From: Cryptococcus deneoformans JEC21
Taxonomy: Eukaryota > Basidiomycota > Tremellomycetes > Tremellales > Cryptococcaceae
Assembly: GCF_000091045.1 (NCBI RefSeq)
Contig: NC_006683.1
Location: 467,061 to 489,560, forward strand
Direction: 5' to 3'
DNA: 22,500 nt
Shown: piece after piece, positions 1-9,363 of the stretch
Layout of the letters: the number at the start of each line of letters is the position of its first letter
Numbering within the stretch: the stretch's first letter is position 1
Translations under genes and position numbers: made by a program
Notes under the pieces: model-generated
The model's database searches: none
What the model saw: only the letters and a program-made list of their open reading frames with translations
Told to the model about the DNA's origin: nothing

Positions 1-3000
1 AAGCCTGTGCACTCCCTTCCCCTTCCCCTTCCCCTTCCTCTCCTTCTTTCTTGGTTTCCTCGGCTGCCGCGATCCCATCCAACACATTCAGCACTTTGAT
101 CACAAACGCATCAATCTTTGGCAAGGTATACCCCCTTCCTGTGAGGACGCGTTCGAATTCTTTGCTCTGGCTCTCACACTCCTCCGCGACGCCCAGATCA
201 TCCTCGAGAGAAAGACGGAGTCGGTTGATATACTGAGCGATGAGGCAACAATGAGCGATCCAGTTATTGTTGTTGAGTTTGAGGAGTGAGTCGAGTACGA
301 GACTGATTTGCAAGCGAAGGGTTTCAGGGCTGAGTTTGATGGGGTATTCGGGAGGCGGTGGGAGGAGAGGAGATGAAGTTGTCGGCGGGGGTAAGTTATT
401 GGTCAAAGGTGGTTGAGTCTCAATCTGAGCCTGGACGGAAGGGGTCGTAGCCGTAAAAGGTGTAGGGGGAAGAGCAGATAAACTTTTTTGTAAAGCAGCA
501 AAAGGGTTATCAGGAAGGGAAAGCGGAAGCGTCAAGACGGACGACACAGCTGAAGGACGAGGAGTAGTAACGTTATCGTTATTGTCATCGTCATTGTCAC
601 TGTTTGCTTGCTTCTTGTCAGATTCGACGACAGCAGTAGAAAGGATATCAACGTTAATACCCTGGCTCTGGGCTTGATGAGTAGCTTCACCGTCTTTCTT
701 CTCAGAAGAAACGTCAGCCAAAGTCGAAGCGACGTCAGTCGTATCTTGCTTCTGCTCCTCATTCTGGTCTTTGGTAGAGGAGAGAACTTGTGAGCCAGAA
801 GAACCATCGTTAGTAGCGACCCCGGTTCCGATCTTCACATCCTCCACTGGAGCTGCTTGTTCGTCGCTAGGAGTAAGTGTAGATGACGGTTGGGGTTGGG
901 CGTCCACGACGTCCATGACCTCAAGACGAGCGCGTTTCGCCGGTGATGGAGAGCTGGTCATATGCCTGTCAGTGAAAAAAAATCACTTTTTTGGTCGGAT
1001 GGAGAAACAAAGAGGACTCACGCGGTACCGTCTCGCCCAACATCATCCGTCGCCTCCTCTCTGTCCCTCTTCCGGTCTTCTACCCCAAGCTCCACACCCA
1101 CCTCTGCCTCTTCCCGCTCCTCCTCCGCCTCCTTTGCCTCTTGTGCTTCCCGCTTCTCATCCTTCACTGCCTTCTTCTTCCTCTCCAGAGCCTTGACCCA
1201 CTCATGTAAATCTGGATACAACACCTCCACCAACGACGGAAGCGGTTCGGGGGGTTCATGCGGTAGCACGGTCAGAACCTTTTCACAATCATGCCACACT
1301 TGTAAATCCTCCTCGTACTCTTTGAGGAACGATGGGTTAAATGTATCGAGCTTGCGTTTCACCGACTGGCCGTTCAGGCTTTGGCATGCTGCGAGGCCGG
1401 ACGAGGGATCAGAGTAGGTGACGTTTGCGAAGCGGGGGTGGGAAGGGCTAAAGTGGAAGATGTCGACTGTCACGCTATTGCAGAGCGTTTAGCTTTTTTT
1501 TTTTTGTTGGTTGCGACACTGATGGACTTACATTTCGCCGTACTGGGCAAAGAGAATACCGATATCTTTTGCAGATACCTCTGCCGGGAAGCTTTTTTCC
1601 CCAAGTTACCTAAAGTCAGCAAATTGTACAACAACAAAAAAGAAAAAAGTCATCATGTATGCAGTCGAATCAAAACGCACTTGGTGACAAAGATCGAATT
1701 TGGCCGAGGAGTGATTTCATCGTCGAAATCAAAATCTGGACCGGGGGCGTCTGCAAAAGTCTCAACATGTCCACCGACTGCCGTCTCGGGTGCTTGTACT
1801 GATAGACCGTTATCGACAGACGCTGGAAGCGCCGCTGAAGGCATGGGTGGATGGGTGATGGATGTCAGCGACGCAGGCAATGGAGATGCGAGGCTGAAGG
1901 CGGGGATGGGAGGGACGGATATTGAGGGTAATGATGAGGGCAATGGTAATGACATGGGTGCGGGTGCAGGTGTGGGCACAGGCGCGGGTACAGCTGCAGG
2001 GGTCGTCCTCGTCACAGGCTCAGGCTCAGGTCTTGGCCTTGGTCTCTCAAAAACCGCTTTCCGCCTAGAAGGATCCGCATCACCCCTCTGCCACGGTCCA
2101 GCTACCACACTCGCCGGCCTCTCCGCGTCCCCTGTACCCATCCTCACATACTGCTCCGGCAACGCCCTCTCTTTCCGTCGTTTCGTATACGAATTCCCTG
2201 CGGCGACGACTGCAATTTTGTGGGTGAGGACGTAACCCTCCACGTTGGAATCGCGGGGGATCCAGACGAGGGTGATGTGGGCGTATAAGAATTCGGTACA
2301 GATTTCGCGCCAGAGATGGTCGAACCGCAATGCTTCAGGGTGGGAAGACGTGTCGATCGCGACGATGGCAGCTTGGGAATCACAAAAGATGACCAGCTCG
2401 CTAGTGATGGGTGTCCCATTCCGGATAGACTGGTGTAACAGTTCCTGAAACCCTTCTACCGCTTTACAGATCCCTGCGAGTTCCCCATCCATCGCTTCAC
2501 CACCTTGGATCACACCCCTCATCTTCTTGCCCGATTGGTTCTCTTTCGTATTCCACTCTGTCGCTGTAGACCAAGCTTCTCCGGCCCTTGTACATGCTGC
2601 GGTGTACCACACTGTCGGATGGGCTGAGCTTAGACGGTGATGGAGCTCGACCGCATCGTCCCGATTGACAGCGACATATTTCGTTATCGGCAGATGACTC
2701 GGCGGGAGGGTGTACACGGCGGTGGTATGCCCGGCCACGGAGACGGTAGTGGGTGGTGTCAAGATGGTCAGCTCTGTGGAAGATTGTGGAGGTGGGGTGG
2801 AAGCCGGAGGATGGGAAATCGGCCGAGGAGGATATGGCGCATTCCTCGGTGGGGAATGACGAACAGGCTGCCGGGGAGCGACCGACTGTGGTTGAGGAGG
2901 AAGAGGTACATTGAGGCTGTAATTCAGGGGGACGCGAATAGGTTGTGGTGGTGGTGCTTGATAGGCGCTGGCTGAGGGTTGGTAAGGGTCATAGTGGTCA

Positions 3001-3194
3001 TCGTAGGGACCCCTTTGTTGCTGTTGCGGTGGTGGTGGGTTGTCGTACGGGTACCGTCTGCTCTCGGTGGGGTACGGGTCGTAAGGGCGATAGCTTCCTG
3101 GCGGGGGCGGGGGCGGCGTCGGGGCTGGGGTGTATCTGTAGTCGTATGGGGAGCGCGATGGCTGGGCCGAGCCGTATGGGTTGTAGTGGCTCAT
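1..3194 (-). CDS. RNase H-fold plus RRM protein, 3' end outside the window
   Basis: The start is the first in-frame ATG (3194). Exons are 3194-1681, 1591-1532, 1474-1022 and 965-1, with introns of 89, 57 and 56 nt; the frame is still open at the edge after about 997 codons. Residues 1-140 are rich in Pro, Tyr and Gln (Q57-60). Residues about 195-335 look like an RNase H fold: a YTAAC strand, E238 in a GELAGI helix, D272 in CDSQAAI, and WIPRDSNVEG near the end. A Pro/Ala-rich linker follows, then an RRM (about 499-565) with RNP2-like IFVTNF, built across two introns, and a weak RNP1-like RFANVTY. After that come a charged coiled-coil stretch, a Myc-like nuclear signal PAKRARLE (684-691), an acidic Asn/Asp tract and a helical tail. 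Two of the four usual RNase H catalytic acids seem replaced, so an RNA-binding role without cleavage is my inference. The first intron uses an AAG acceptor. Confidence 0.8.
14..38 (+). repeat. Hexanucleotide microsatellite CCCCTT in coding sequence
   Basis: About four tandem copies of a 6-bp unit lie in the last visible exon of the RNase H-RRM gene. On the coding strand they read as alternating Gly and Glu. Copy-number changes would stay in frame. Confidence 0.8.
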
Positions 3195-3399
3195 GGGTGT
3201 TGGACGCTGGCGAAATAACCCACTCGAAAAGATGCTCAGAAATCCACGAAATAAGGGAAGCAATATGAGAGAAACGGAAAAAGAAGCGGGCGGGATCAAT
3301 TACTTCCGTCGGATAACTGCGTGCCTCGCTATTTATCGACACACCTTTATTTTGAGCGTCCTCATCCATCTCTCTCTCGACTCGCACCCCAGACACAGA
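3195..3399. promoter_or_regulatory. Divergent promoter, RNase H-RRM gene and small membrane protein gene
   Basis: These 205 bases separate two start codons facing opposite ways and must hold both 5' leaders and core promoters. A TTG at 3299 is in frame with the minus gene, but no ATG lies upstream before a stop, so the leader reading seems to be noncoding. I recognise no named binding site. Confidence 0.5.
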
Positions 3400-3762
3400 A
3401 TGGGATCCCCACTCCACCCAGACGCAAAGCGTTTACGCGTAAGCCCTTGTCCTGCCCAAAAACCTTGATCGTTCCGCCACTCATACCACAATATACAGAC
3501 AATCATCATCGCCTTCCCCCTCTTGGTCGTCACATCAGCCATCTTGTACAGACGGGGTACGCCATCGCCTTTCCAACTTGACGGCTAACGAAAGCTGACT
3601 TTTATAATTTGACATACTGTAGCATATCTAGGAGAAGAACAACGCAGGATCCCGAGAGATGTTACCGACTCTCGAGTAGCACATGAGAGAATAGGACAAG
3701 TGGGTGGTGTGCCATGGGAGCTGCAAGGGAAAGACAATCAAGAGGCTACAGTCGACAAGTAG
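3400..3762 (+). CDS. Small single-pass membrane protein, 78 aa, three exons
   Basis: Exons are 3400-3438, 3499-3556 and 3623-3762; introns of 60 and 66 nt have GTAAGC and GTACGC donors and CAG/TAG acceptors. Every junction keeps frame and the stop is TAG at 3760. The first 13 residues (MGSPLHPDAKRLR) are basic. They lead into one hydrophobic helix of about 16 residues (TIIIAFPLLVVTSAIL), then YRR and LGEEQRRIPRD, and a polar tail ending in DK. Positive charge on both sides of the helix and the size suggest a small organelle membrane protein, perhaps mitochondrial. The LGEEQRRIPR block resembles small uncharacterised fungal proteins I recall, but I cannot name the family. No single exon is long enough to stand out as an open frame. 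Function unknown. Confidence 0.72.
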
Positions 3763-4014
3763 AAGATGAGATTTCAGAATAAAAAATGCGATGAGGCAGT
3801 GGTCATATCATTGTGCTATTAGATGTATCTTTTGGGACTTTTGGGACTCTCTACATTTTTGTTACACTTTCGCTTTTGAATCCGGCATAGTCTTTTTTTG
3901 GAAAGAGTGGAATTGCATCAGACAAAGGTAGGAGATCTACCACGGCAATCCTCTAGTTTAACTTTTTTTTTTCTCTTCCTAGATATACTGCATCTCCTGC
4001 TACGTGGGCGTTGC

Positions 4015-4807
4015 TTATGGTCGGTTAGAAGGGAGGACCTTGGTACCGGGGAGAACGTAGGGGTTGAGAGAGTAGTTGCACTGATAAAAGTCGAGGAATT
4101 TACGTTAATATTCTGAATTACAAAATTGAGCCAGGATAGACTTACATTTGAGTAGGCGACACCGGCACCAAAGCTATATCAACCGTTTTTTCAGCGGCTG
4201 TCACTTGACCCAAGAGATTTTGAAACGAATTAAAAGGGAAAAGTTAACCTACCCGGTGGAGAGAGCAACGGGCCAGCCTCGTCCTGCAAGATAAAACCAA
4301 AATCAGTCATTGTTCCCCTCCCAAGGCATGCACAGAATAAGAGCAATAGGACATGGACTTACGTCGGAAGAGAAGGACAGAGGCAACTACACCGACGCCG
4401 AAACCGAGGCCAGCGTTCACAAGGAGGTCGGCAACCTGTTTTATTCACCAAGTGAATCCGTCAGCTTTCTTTGCTCGTCCATTTGACTGTTGATGATTTC
4501 TCCTCCATGTCTTGCGTCCGTCCATTTCTCATCCGTCCATTTCTCCTCATCCGTCCATTTCTCATCAAACTGTATTCTACCGTCTGCTCCTGCTCCTGCG
4601 TCTTCTGCATCCGGCTTCCGGGAAAAGCTTTAGACTCATGATACAGATCGACTCACGCAGTTGTCAAACTAGAACGATGGTCAGCGAGACTCGCAAGGTC
4701 CTGTCCATGTGACTCACCTTCCTCGCGATCTGGTCCTCGCTGGGGATGGGCGCGGCGACGGGCGCAGGAGGGGTGGGGATGGAAGCGGCGGGGGCGGGGG
4801 CGGACAT
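4015..4807 (-). CDS. MIC10: MICOS subunit Mic10, 99 aa
   Basis: Mic10 bends the mitochondrial inner membrane at cristae junctions by oligomerising through glycine motifs. Exons are 4807-4718, 4668-4657 (12 nt), 4435-4363, 4283-4253, 4173-4146 and 4080-4015; the CDS is 300 nt. An Ala/Pro-rich N-terminus of about 25 residues precedes IARK-FDNC-VADLL, matching the family's RKWD..L segment. Then come the first membrane helix with GLGFGVG (43-49), the FRRRGWP turn (57-63) and the second helix with GFGAG (69-73) and AYSN. The tail ends in PSNRP. The family is about 80-100 residues, so the length fits. The start at 4807 gives this N-terminus directly; the ATG at 4858 is out of frame. The 12-nt exon supplies FDNC and is needed to keep the family alignment. 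Confidence 0.93.
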
Positions 4808-5115
4808 GGCTGTGGCAACGTGGGTCGAGGATTGAGCACTCGCTGTGGGCAGAGGACATGGCTTCCTTGACGTCAAGCGGGGCGGGGGAGGGGCGGCGGC
4901 GTTCGGTGTTATGCGGTGATTTAGCCACGTGGCGGTGTTTACGTATTACATAGAAAAGTCAGTCAACGAGGCAGAAATCCAGCGATTTTTCCTTCGTTCA
5001 TCTGCAACGCCGCATACAGACACCATGCACATTCTCGTTTGCTGCCATATACTAATGCAACTCTCCACTGACTCTCGTCCCGCTACAGTCTTTTCCTGTC
5101 GACGCCACATCCACA
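4808..5115. promoter_or_regulatory. Divergent promoter, MIC10 and M50B-like gene, with a CRE palindrome
   Basis: The 308 bases between the two start codons contain a perfect 12-bp palindrome, CTTGACGTCAAG (4866-4877). Its core TGACGTCA is the canonical ATF/CREB bZIP site and lies about 60 bp upstream of the MIC10 start. Binding is not shown by the sequence. Confidence 0.5.
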
Positions 5116-6968
5116 ATGCCTCTGCTCGCTCTCCCGCACAACAGTCTCCCAACACCAATATCAAACTCCACCGAAACCGTTTGGCATACCTTTGCTACGA
5201 GAGCAAACACAGTCCCCAACTCTTTCCGTAAGTAATGAGTGATACCGTCCTCGCAATCGTAGCGATATGAACCAAAACGGTTCTGAAGAAGCAGGAAAAA
5301 TGGATACGGCTAATGACTGCTTGGCGGAAGTAGAGACGAACACGATCATAGGCGCATGTGTGATGTTCTTGGTCATCTTAATAGCATGGAATCTACCGAT
5401 CCTGCGTGATTTCATTGCCGGTTTAAAGGTAAATCGCCCCCTCTTTCCATCTCGCTTTAGAACTCATTTCCCCTTTCCCCCCCGCCACCAAACAACACAG
5501 CTCCTTACAGTCGGTATCCACGAACTCTTCCACCTGGCCGTCGGCCTCATCTGCGGCGGCCAAGTCGTCAGTATCTGTATCGACCCCAACGACGGGGGTG
5601 CCACCCATATCATGGGCCTTATGCGGCAGACACCGAGGATACCAAGGGATCCGTACGCGATGCCGACGTTTGCACAAGCGTTTTGGAGTGTGTCGGCGGT
5701 GATGACGTTGGGTGCGGGGTATTTTGGCTCGTCGGTGGTTGGGTTCTTGTTCGTGGTGAGTTTTGCCAAAAAAAATTAAACCAAAGAAAAGGCATTGGGA
5801 GTGGCTGATGGGATTTTGGATGGGGCGGGGGGGGCGATAGTTTTGCGGATGTAAGTCGGTGAGAGATCAAGGCTTTTGAAAATACAGTCTAATATTGGTT
5901 TTGCTGGATAGTCGATATCGTCGCTTCCAAAGTTTGCGCGTTGGTCATACATATCGCCATGCTCGTTCCCGTCCTCAGAGCAGATCACTGGATGTAAGTC
6001 TTTGTCTTTTACCCTCTTCACTCGCCCCCTACCCCTCTCCCCCTCTTACACTTTCCGGCGACAAACTGACTGGCGCGATTTATTTTGTCTTTAATTGTTA
6101 AAAGTGCATTTGCGAGTATCATCGCCTGTGAAGTCATCATGATCGGACTATGGTTTGGCGATCACGGAAATGTAAGTCCCAGTCTTCTCAGCTTGTCTCC
6201 TTATCATCCGCGTGTCATATATTTCATCTGCCATTTTCTTTTTTCCCTTTTTGTGAGAGGAAACACTACTGACCTAGGTTTGTAGGCTTTACGCTTCTAC
6301 GGTTAGCACCCATCCTCATTCCTCTTCCTCTGCCTACATTCGCTCTGAAACTGACCATCCACACCCTCCCGCGCTCCACCTATCGCCCCCACCTTATTCA
6401 CCACCTGCCAGTGATATTCGTCGGCATGATGAACCTATTTTACGTAGTCTGGGATTACGTCGATGAACGATTGTTCGATAAGCGAAATACATCAGATTGT
6501 GCCCAATTTTCCGAATTACTAGGGTGGCCTACCAGTTGTAAGTCTTACCCAACGATCTTATCTACTTTCATCCCTTTTACCTCTTTCAAGATGGGGCGGG
6601 TGTACCTGCCAACGACTTGAAGGAAAGAGAAGAGGGAGGATATCATTAGATTGATTTCCTTGTTGTCACTGACCGCTTTGAAAAATGCTTTCAGCTTGGT
6701 TCATCCTCTGGTTCATATGGGATGCCCTGGTGTTCACTAGTGCCGTGTTCGCCGGTATCTGCATTTTCAGGGTGAGTCTTTCTTCTTACACTACACTGCT
6801 GGTGAGGGGCGGCGAGTTGACACCTTATCCTTCCCGCCCTCCGGGACGGAATAGCGGACAGACGCAGAGATGTATTCTGAAGCGTTAGTGATGCCCTCTC
6901 CCAGCCATTGTTGTCTTGCTGACCAACTCGTGTTATGTAATAGGGCAAAGTTCCTCCCTACGAGATAG
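5116..6968 (+). CDS. M50B-like membrane metalloprotease family protein, 310 aa
   Basis: Exons are 5116-5227, 5295-5428, 5501-5755, 5841-5850, 5912-5993, 6105-6171, 6286-6301, 6412-6537, 6696-6772, 6855-6883 and 6944-6968; the CDS is 933 nt. HELFH (89-93) is a zinc-metalloprotease HExxH placed at the start of a hydrophobic helix, as in site-2-protease-like M50 proteins. A conserved-looking CGFDIVASK (169-177) follows, with D172 a possible third zinc ligand. I count about six hydrophobic segments, and the C-terminus ends in FLPTR. I do not see the NPDG motif of classical S2P, so I place it in the M50B-like group; activity is inference. The 10-nt and 16-nt exons are required by frame. The first intron is the least certain part: the ATG at 5116 (context CACAATG) needs a GCAG acceptor at 5294, and M40 is the fallback start. 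Confidence 0.78.
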
Positions 6969-7443
6969 ATTTAGTATATTAATGCATTGGAATGACACGG
7001 ACAGGGCTTCTTTTTTATGATATAGTGTTGTGCGATGGCAATTGATTACATTCCATCATGGTCATCCTGTCGTAGATTAGTTGGGTGCGCCAGGAGCGTT
7101 AGTGCAATGATTATCGTCGGAAAGCGGAGAGAGACTGTGATAAGAGTGTGGTGTCTGGCAGCGCAGGTATATAGAGGAGCACGGAGAGTCCCAAGGGATG
7201 GATGTCCTTGTAATCCTTGCAGCCATGCCCGGCCGAGATCGCTCTCATACGCCCAGCAGGGCACCCAGATCCACCGCCATGCGTCCGCCCGCATACATGC
7301 ATCCCCCCGCGCGGCAGCCGCCAGAATCACACCATCCATACTCACTCCAGCATTATTGTCAATATTCCGCCTCTCCATCTGCCACATCTCATCTCGCGTT
7401 TTCTCTCCCTCACCACCATACATCCAGAAAACAATAAACCAAG
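6969..7443. other. Intergenic: 3' flank of the M50B-like gene and ALO1 promoter
   Basis: These 475 bases hold no coding signal I can support. Open frames on both strands lack conserved composition and splice support. Several ATGs lie upstream of ALO1 between about 7035 and 7300; they would matter only if transcription starts that far up. The last 60 bases are C/T-rich, as is common just upstream of fungal starts. Confidence 0.5.
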
Positions 7444-9175
7444 ATGCAAGACCTCACGGCGGTAGACAACCATGCGCTTCAAGCAGCTCTCCACCCCATC
7501 TCCGTCTCCTCCAGCTCCCCGCTCGCCACTTTCTCCAACTGGGCCAAAACGTTCAAGTGTAAACCACAACGTGTCTTTGTGCCGACCACCGCCCTCCAGT
7601 GTCGACAGATCCTAGAGCTGGCGAGGAGGGAGGGTGCGAGGGTGCATCCTGTTGGCGCAGGCCATTCACCGTCGGACTTGGCGTGTACGAACGGGTGGTT
7701 GGTGAGGATGGAGGGGCTGAGGGGGACCGTCAAGGTAAGCGTTTTTTTCCACTTCTTCTTTGGCGCTGCCTTGCCTTGGCACTGGCGGGCGCAATGTCCA
7801 GCATACGCATACGCCAGCGGCTAACAAGGACATTATACTATACCCACAATACAGATTGACAGCGAGAAACACACCGCCACCTTTCTCGCCGGAACGACCC
7901 TCCACGAAGTCCACGCTTCGCTCGCTTCCTCCGATCCCCCACTCGCTATCCCCAACGTTGGCTCCATCTCTGACCAAACGATCGCTGGTCTCATCTCCAC
8001 CGCCACCCACGGATCGGGCGTCACTTTCCCCGTCTTATCAGCCCACGTCAAATCCCTCCTCCTCGCGCTCCCTCTCCCCGGTACCCCGCTTGTCAGAGTC
8101 TCACAGAGCGAAGATGAAGAGCTGTTCAAAGCTAGTTTATGTGGTTTAGGAGCGACCGGTTTGATTTTGGAAGTAGAGATCGAGGTGGAGGACGCGTTTA
8201 GGTTGAGGGAGACGAAAGAGGGGAAACGGGTGGAAGAGGTGCTGGAGAGTTTGGATGAGATTAGGAAGAGTGCAGAGCATGTGAGGGTTTGGTGGTACCC
8301 GTATGGGAAGGGGGCGGTTGTTGGACGGGCCAGCAGGACTTATGAGGTACGTCTTTCCTTTTATACCATGCGTCGCTCGAAAGCTGATGGAAAATGGTTA
8401 ACATGAAAAGCCTGCTCAACCTACGTCCGATCTTGTGGGACATATCCTCGGCTTTCATGTTACCCAGTTCTTCCTCTACGTAGCACGCATCTTCCCTTCC
8501 TTGACGTCCTTGGTCGGCCGCTGGGCGTGGTGGCTCTCAAAAGAAGACAGCGTCATGGTCGATGATGGTTACAAAGTTCTCAATTTCGACTGTCTCGTAC
8601 GTCTCGTTTTCACCCCTTTTCCATTTTTCCTCTTCTGCAGACAGGCAACAACAAAGATGAGAGCTGACCAAAGTATACATTTTCTTTTTATTTTACATCC
8701 TAAATAGTTCCCCCAGTACGCCTTGGAATGGGCCATCGACGCCAAAGAGGCCAAAGCATGCTTGCAAGAAATGAAAAAGTGGTTGGACCGCGAAGCCGCC
8801 GATCCCGCCGGTCTCCGTGTCCACTTCCCTATCGAGATCCGTTGGTCTTGCGCCGACGACATCTGGCTCAGTCCGTCATACGGCAGGGATACCTGCTGGA
8901 TCGGTGTAGTCACCTACCGTCCGTACGGTCTTTCTGTGCCTTACCGCCAGTTCCACGAAAAGTTTTCTTCCCTCTTAAAGTCCTATGGCGGAAGACCGCA
9001 CTGGGCGAAACAGCATATCTTGGGACCCAAGACGCTAGAGGTGATATACCCGAAATTCAAGGATTTCCAGCAAGTGCTGAGGAGGGTGGATCCCAGTGGT
9101 GTGCTTTTGAGTGAGAATGTGCGTAGACATGTGCAGGGTGAGAGTATCCCGGAGAGTCTGTTCGAAAGACGTTGA
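7444..9175 (+). CDS. ALO1: D-arabinono-1,4-lactone oxidase, 478 aa
   Basis: This flavoenzyme catalyses the last step of D-erythroascorbate synthesis, oxidising D-arabinono-1,4-lactone with O2, and in yeast sits on mitochondria. Exons are 7444-7734, 7855-8346, 8411-8596 and 8708-9175, all joined in phase 0. The FAD-binding domain shows FSNWAKTF (30-37), VGAGHSPSD (70-78, with H74 the probable FAD-linking histidine) and NVGSISDQTIAGLISTATHG. The C-terminal catalytic domain has the aldonolactone-oxidase signature HWAK (421-424) after a tract starting RVHFPIEIRW. Length is slightly below the roughly 525 residues of the yeast enzyme. I see no N-terminal targeting sequence. The second intron uses an AAG acceptor at 8410, forced by frame. 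A related aldonolactone oxidase specificity is the main alternative. Confidence 0.93.
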
Positions 9176-9363
9176 GTGTTGGGCCATACGGTGAATAGGG
9201 CGTGAGGTAAATGTGTTTGAGGGAGTACCGGGAGGGGAAAAAAATGGATTCATGTTTTTATTAACGCAACACAAATTCCAAAATTTCGGTGATAAGTACT
9301 GTACAAAATCATGCACCATTGCTGGAGCAATATGAGGACCAATTTTTAGACCTTTTGGGGGGG
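9176..9363. other. Convergent 3' ends of ALO1 and the SNF2 gene
   Basis: Only 188 bases separate the two stop codons, so the 3' untranslated regions probably overlap. AT-rich sequence at 9236-9285 could serve polyadenylation on either strand. No gene is seen here. Confidence 0.5.

Noticed and set aside
1381..2235. 284-codon open frame on the plus strand
   Set aside because: It lies antisense to the long first exon of the RNase H-RRM gene. Its Gly/Ala-rich repeats are the complement of the Pro/Ala-rich linker there.
1653..3194. Remnant of an active retrotransposon
   Set aside because: There is an RNase H fold, but no reverse transcriptase, integrase, Gag or terminal repeats nearby, and the frame is intact with introns and an RRM.
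3195..3299. 35-residue N-terminal extension of the RNase H-RRM protein
   Set aside because: It begins with TTG, not ATG. The first in-frame ATG at 3194 gives a natural start.
4653..4928. 91-codon minus-strand frame over the MIC10 start
   Set aside because: It is in another frame and runs through the first MIC10 exon and introns; the Mic10 homology fixes the real frame.
5228..5262. 35-nt intron ending at the TAG before the ATG at 5267
   Set aside because: It throws the exon 1 frame off and is shorter than any other intron here; the acceptor at 5294 keeps frame.
7046..7423. 125-codon minus-strand frame upstream of ALO1
   Set aside because: No conserved pattern, Arg/Met-rich composition typical of antisense to C/T-rich promoter DNA, and no splice support.
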